From Patescibacteria group bacterium (lineage in GTDB: Bacteria; Patescibacteriota; WWE3; 2-01-FULL-39-13), in the NCBI GenBank assembly GCA_030916925.1, contig JAUPVU010000079.1, positions 1 through 7,713 on the forward strand: a DNA stretch of 7,713 nucleotides, given 5' to 3'. A program made the position numbers and the translations under genes. The notes under the pieces are model-generated. The model was not told the origin of the DNA and did no database searches. It saw nothing but the letters and a program-made list of their open reading frames with translations. The stretch's first letter is position 1; each line of letters begins with the position of its first letter. Below, piece by piece: positions 5,194-7,713 of this stretch.

Positions 5194-6513
5194 ATGCTAG
5201 ATATCAAATTTATTAGAGAAAATATAGACCGAGTAAAAGCGTCAGTTATTAGCAAAAACTTAAGTGGAAAAGTTGATGTAGATTTAGTCTTAAAACTAGA
5301 CGACGAGATGAAAGCACTAAGCCAAGAAGCTGATGTGTTACGCCAAGAGAAAAACAAGATTGATAGTGAAATGAAAAAAAATCCACCAGAAGAAGATAAG
5401 AAGAAGTTAATTGCTAGTGGTACTGATATTAAAAATAAGCTAAAGGTTTTAGAAGAAAATCTAAACCTAAAACAAGCAGAGCTGCTTGAGAATATGCAGA
5501 AACTTCCTAATGTAACTTCTCCAAAAATGCCAGTTGGCAAAAATGAGGATGAAAATGTATCAGTAAGAACTTGGGGTGAAATTCCAAAATTCGATTTTAC
5601 TCCTTTAGATCATGTCGAACTTGGTAAGAGATTAAAAATAATCGACGTCGAAAAAACAGGAGATATTAGTGGATCTCGTTTTTACTATTTTTTAAATGAG
5701 GCCGTCTTAATGCAGTTTGGAATAATTCAACTAGTATTTGAGGCATTAACAAATCCTGCAGTACTTTCAGAATTGGCAAAAAAAGTTGGTAGCAATTCAA
5801 ATAAAACATTTATTCCAGTAATTCCTCCAGTAATGATAAAACCAGAAGTGATGAAACAAATGGATAGGCTTGATCCAATTGACGAAAGGTATGTTTTAAA
5901 AAATGATGACTTAGTTTTAGTTGGAAGTGCCGAGCATACCTTAGGACCATTACATATGAATGAGATATTGGATGAGTCTCAACTTCCAATTAGATATATT
6001 GGTTATTCAACTGCCTTTAGACGAGAAGCGGGATCACATGGAAAAGATGTACGAGGAATTTTTAGAGTTCACCAATTTGATAAATTAGAAATGGAATCGT
6101 TTACTACAGTTGAGCAAGGCGAATTGGAGCAAGATTTTATTGTGGCTATTCAAGAATACTTAGTTCAACAACTCGAGTTACCTTATCAAGTTATACAAAT
6201 TTGTACGGGAGATTCAGGAAAGCCTGACTACAATCAATACGATATTGAATGTTGGATGCCATCACATAATAGATATAGAGAAACACATACATCAGACTAC
6301 ATGACTGATTATCAAGCTCGCAGATTAAATATAAAATATAAATTAAAAAATGGAGAAAAGAATTTTGTGCATATGAATGATGCAACCGCTTTTGCTTTAA
6401 GTAGAACGATGTTGGCAATTGTTGAGAATTATCAGCAGAAAGATGGATCAGTTGTAGTGCCGAAGGCTTTAAGAAAGTACGTCGGCAAAGATGTAATTAC
6501 TCCAAAAAACTAA
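5194..6513 (+). CDS. serS: Seryl-tRNA synthetase
   Basis: SerRS charges tRNA-Ser (and tRNA-Sec where present) with serine. The 439-residue protein begins with the usual MLDIKFIRENIDRVK. It then has the long antiparallel coiled-coil arm (about 30-103) that grips the tRNA long variable arm. The class II core follows: VLVGSAEHTLGPLH (241-254), the serine-binding loop with Ser in place of the usual Thr of TAE; motif 2 FRREAGSHGKDVRGIFRVHQFDKLEM (275-300); CTGDSGKPDYNQYDIECWMP (337-356); and motif 3 NDATAFALSRTMLAIVENYQ (395-414) with catalytic-type Arg404. Motif 3 departs from the E. coli-like NGSGLA-RTLVAI. I recall this as common in CPR enzymes. The conserved VVVPKALRKYVG tail is intact. No Shine-Dalgarno precedes the ATG, and no other start exists back to the in-frame TAA at 5152. 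Confidence 0.97.
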   Translation: MLDIKFIRENIDRVKASVISKNLSGKVDVDLVLKLDDEMKALSQEADVLRQEKNKIDSEMKKNPPEEDKKKLIASGTDIKNKLKVLEENLNLKQAELLENMQKLPNVTSPKMPVGKNEDENVSVRTWGEIPKFDFTPLDHVELGKRLKIIDVEKTGDISGSRFYYFLNEAVLMQFGIIQLVFEALTNPAVLSELAKKVGSNSNKTFIPVIPPVMIKPEVMKQMDRLDPIDERYVLKNDDLVLVGSAEHTLGPLHMNEILDESQLPIRYIGYSTAFRREAGSHGKDVRGIFRVHQFDKLEMESFTTVEQGELEQDFIVAIQEYLVQQLELPYQVIQICTGDSGKPDYNQYDIECWMPSHNRYRETHTSDYMTDYQARRLNIKYKLKNGEKNFVHMNDATAFALSRTMLAIVENYQQKDGSVVVPKALRKYVGKDVITPKN

Positions 6514-6525
6514 TCTCAATTATTA

Positions 6526-6531
6526 TAGAAT
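6526..6531 (+). promoter_or_regulatory. -10 box positioned for a leaderless PAP2 transcript
   Basis: TAGAAT (6526-6531) lies so that the expected start seven bases downstream falls on A of the ATG at 6538. There is no recognisable -35 element, and the area is AT-rich, so chance cannot be excluded. The alternative is that the gene is read as part of the serS transcript, whose stop is 24 bases upstream. Confidence 0.35.
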
Positions 6532-6537
6532 ATATAA

Positions 6538-7032
6538 ATGTTGGGAATTGCTTATGTTTTAGACTCTTACTTAATTTGGTCCACCGTACTTCTCGTTTTG
6601 TATTTAACCTACCGAATAAATAAAGATAAGATATTGGATTTCCTATTGTCCATTGGTTTAGCACTAGTTTTATCTGAAGGCCTAAAGTACTTGTTTAATC
6701 AACCTCGTCCTGATGCAACATTTGAGGGTTCGAGTTTTCCTTCCACACATTCTTCAGTTGCATTTGCTGTATTCTTTTTTTATTTATTGTGTGTAAGGAA
6801 CCCCCGTTATTTATACAAAGTCTTAAAAATAGGGGAGGACAAACTATCAGATAGAAGGTTTGCCTTTAGCATGTCAGTTTTTGTAGTATTGCTAAGTGCT
6901 GTTTTGGTTGCTTTACTAAGGGTTTATATTTCTGCACATTATTTAACGGATGTAATTGCGGGAATTTTTGTTGGATTTATAGCCATTATTCCATTTTTAT
7001 TTTACGACGTTAGTAGTAGGAGGGTGAAATGA
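6538..7032 (+). CDS. PAP2-superfamily membrane phosphatase (probable lipid-pyrophosphate phosphatase)
   Basis: This 164-residue integral membrane protein has about five hydrophobic segments (near 12-24, 34-48, 72-86, 110-127 and 137-155). It carries the three PAP2 phosphatase motifs: K50-X6-R57-P58; PSTH (68-71, with Thr where PSGH is usual), giving the catalytic His71; and R128-X5-H134-X3-D138, preceded by Leu rather than the usual Ser. Members such as PgpB remove phosphate from undecaprenyl pyrophosphate or phosphatidylglycerol phosphate. Here the coupling to uppP suggests the undecaprenyl carrier as substrate (inference). The protein is short for the family but complete in motifs. The ATG directly follows an in-frame TAA, so the start cannot be extended, and there is no Shine-Dalgarno. 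Its TGA overlaps the uppP ATG (ATGA, 7029-7032). Confidence 0.88.
   Translation: MLGIAYVLDSYLIWSTVLLVLYLTYRINKDKILDFLLSIGLALVLSEGLKYLFNQPRPDATFEGSSFPSTHSSVAFAVFFFYLLCVRNPRYLYKVLKIGEDKLSDRRFAFSMSVFVVLLSAVLVALLRVYISAHYLTDVIAGIFVGFIAIIPFLFYDVSSRRVK
7018..7023 (+). promoter_or_regulatory. Perfect Shine-Dalgarno for uppP
   Basis: AGGAGG lies five bases before the uppP ATG, within the last codons of the PAP2 gene. It fixes the uppP start. It contrasts with the other plus-strand genes in the window, none of which has a comparable ribosome binding site, and it shows that this organism's 16S rRNA probably keeps a normal anti-Shine-Dalgarno. Confidence 0.85.
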
Positions 7033-7713
7033 ATTACTTTGAGGCAATCGTTCTTGGTATAGTACAAGGAATTACTGAATTTTTACCGGTTTCATCATCA
7101 GGACATTTAATTTTAGTACCTTATCTACTAGGTTGGGAGATTCAGGATTTATCATTTGATGTTGGTTTGCATGTTGGTACCGCTTTAGCCGTTTTACTGT
7201 ACTTTAGGTCAGATTGGGTCTTAATGATTAGCAGTTTTTTGAAGGATTTGTCAGGTTCATTGAAAAATCCTGGAATTTTCCACATTAATACATTACGACG
7301 TGAGTCTCGTTTATTCTTATATATAATAATCGCGACAATTCCAGTTGGATTAATTGGTTTGATGTTAGAAAAGCCAATCGAGGAATTTTTTAGAAGTCCC
7401 CTATTGGTTTCATTTATGCTAATTTTGGTGTCAGTTGTCATGTATTTTGCCCATCTCTACAATAAGCGTAATCTAGGTCAAAAAGACGCAGACTCCTTTA
7501 TAGACGTACTGTTAATATCACTAAGTCAGGCCCTAGCCCTAATTCCCGGGACTTCCAGATCAGGAATAACTATTTCGACGGGCTTATTTCGTGGTTTTTC
7601 GCGAGAGAATGCAGCTAGAATTTCATTTTTACTAGCTACGCCGATTATAATTGCGGCTGCGATATTTCAGCTTCCCGAAGCATTTTCCGCTGGTGACATC
7701 GATGCAGGTCTAA
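7029..7713 (+). CDS. uppP: Undecaprenyl-diphosphatase UppP (BacA), 3' truncated by window
   Basis: UppP is an integral membrane enzyme that dephosphorylates undecaprenyl pyrophosphate to regenerate the lipid carrier for peptidoglycan and other surface polymers; overexpression gives bacitracin resistance. The first 228 residues are visible; the family is usually near 270, so about 40 residues lie beyond the edge. The start MNYFEAIVLGIVQGITEFLPVSSSGH is typical. It contains the (E/Q)XXXE motif as Q13-G-I-T-E17, the PVSSSGH segment with His26, then FDVGLHVGTALAVLLYF and the second signature IPGTSRSGITI (172-182) with its conserved arginine. Several hydrophobic helices separate them. The ATG overlaps the PAP2 stop by four bases and has a perfect AGGAGG, so the two phosphatases are translationally linked. 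No internal stop or frameshift is seen. Confidence 0.96.
   Translation, partial: MNYFEAIVLGIVQGITEFLPVSSSGHLILVPYLLGWEIQDLSFDVGLHVGTALAVLLYFRSDWVLMISSFLKDLSGSLKNPGIFHINTLRRESRLFLYIIIATIPVGLIGLMLEKPIEEFFRSPLLVSFMLILVSVVMYFAHLYNKRNLGQKDADSFIDVLLISLSQALALIPGTSRSGITISTGLFRGFSRENAARISFLLATPIIIAAAIFQLPEAFSAGDIDAGL

Noticed and set aside
5154..5216. Second tiny ORF (20 codons) overlapping the serS start
   Set aside because: It has no ribosome binding site and no recognisable composition; likely chance.
5079..5540. Minus-strand Ser/Phe-rich frame
   Set aside because: It is the complement of the SerRS coiled-coil arm; Lys and Glu codons read as Phe, Leu and Ser on the opposite strand.
7142..7441. 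Minus-strand frame of 99 codons
   Set aside because: It lies entirely opposite uppP, whose motifs are unmistakable.
1..7713. CRISPR array, insertion sequence or intrinsic terminator
   Set aside because: No spaced direct repeats, transposase-like frame, terminal inverted repeats or GC-rich hairpin with a T-run were found on reading either strand.

Overview
The window is an AT-rich, gene-dense bacterial segment. The aminoacyl-tRNA synthetases match, from memory and without a search, the variants of the Candidate Phyla Radiation (Patescibacteria) or a related lineage: LysRS has a GFGISER-type motif 3, and SerRS carries GSAEHTLGPLH and a motif 3 starting NDATAFALSR. The genes read cleanly with the standard bacterial code, with TAA, TAG and TGA all used as stops and no in-frame TGA. 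That argues against the recoded Gracilibacteria/Absconditabacteria. The lineage call is an inference, not a proof.

Left part (1-2367): the C-terminus of an unidentified plus-strand gene meets, tail to tail at a shared CTAG, a minus-strand gene resembling the GPP34 (Golgi phosphoprotein 3) family. Next on the minus strand is a gene for a Tat-exported protein with two GX2H motifs, the hallmark of the TIKI/TraB/ChaN/erythromycin-esterase superfamily. A tRNA-Glu(CTC) gene lies just upstream of it in the same direction.

Middle (2368-6513): a 226-base divergent intergenic region carries a good sigma-70-type promoter facing right, with two adjacent inverted repeats lying over its -35 and -10 boxes. 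It drives two tandem GreA-family transcript-cleavage factors joined by a TAATG stop/start overlap, followed by lysS and serS. This is an information-processing block: elongation rescue plus charging of tRNA-Lys and tRNA-Ser.

Right (6538-7713): a PAP2-superfamily membrane phosphatase overlaps the start of uppP (bacA) by four bases, and uppP runs off the window. Both families can dephosphorylate undecaprenyl pyrophosphate, so the pair probably recycles the lipid carrier of cell-wall synthesis.

Throughout the plus-strand block most starts lack a Shine-Dalgarno sequence, and several have a -10-like box only 6-20 bases upstream, which suggests leaderless or near-leaderless transcripts. The exception is uppP, an internal operon gene with a perfect AGGAGG. 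I saw no CRISPR array, insertion sequence or convincing intrinsic terminator. The items most worth a second look are the Tat/GX2H protein, the double inverted repeat at the gre promoter and the start-site pattern.
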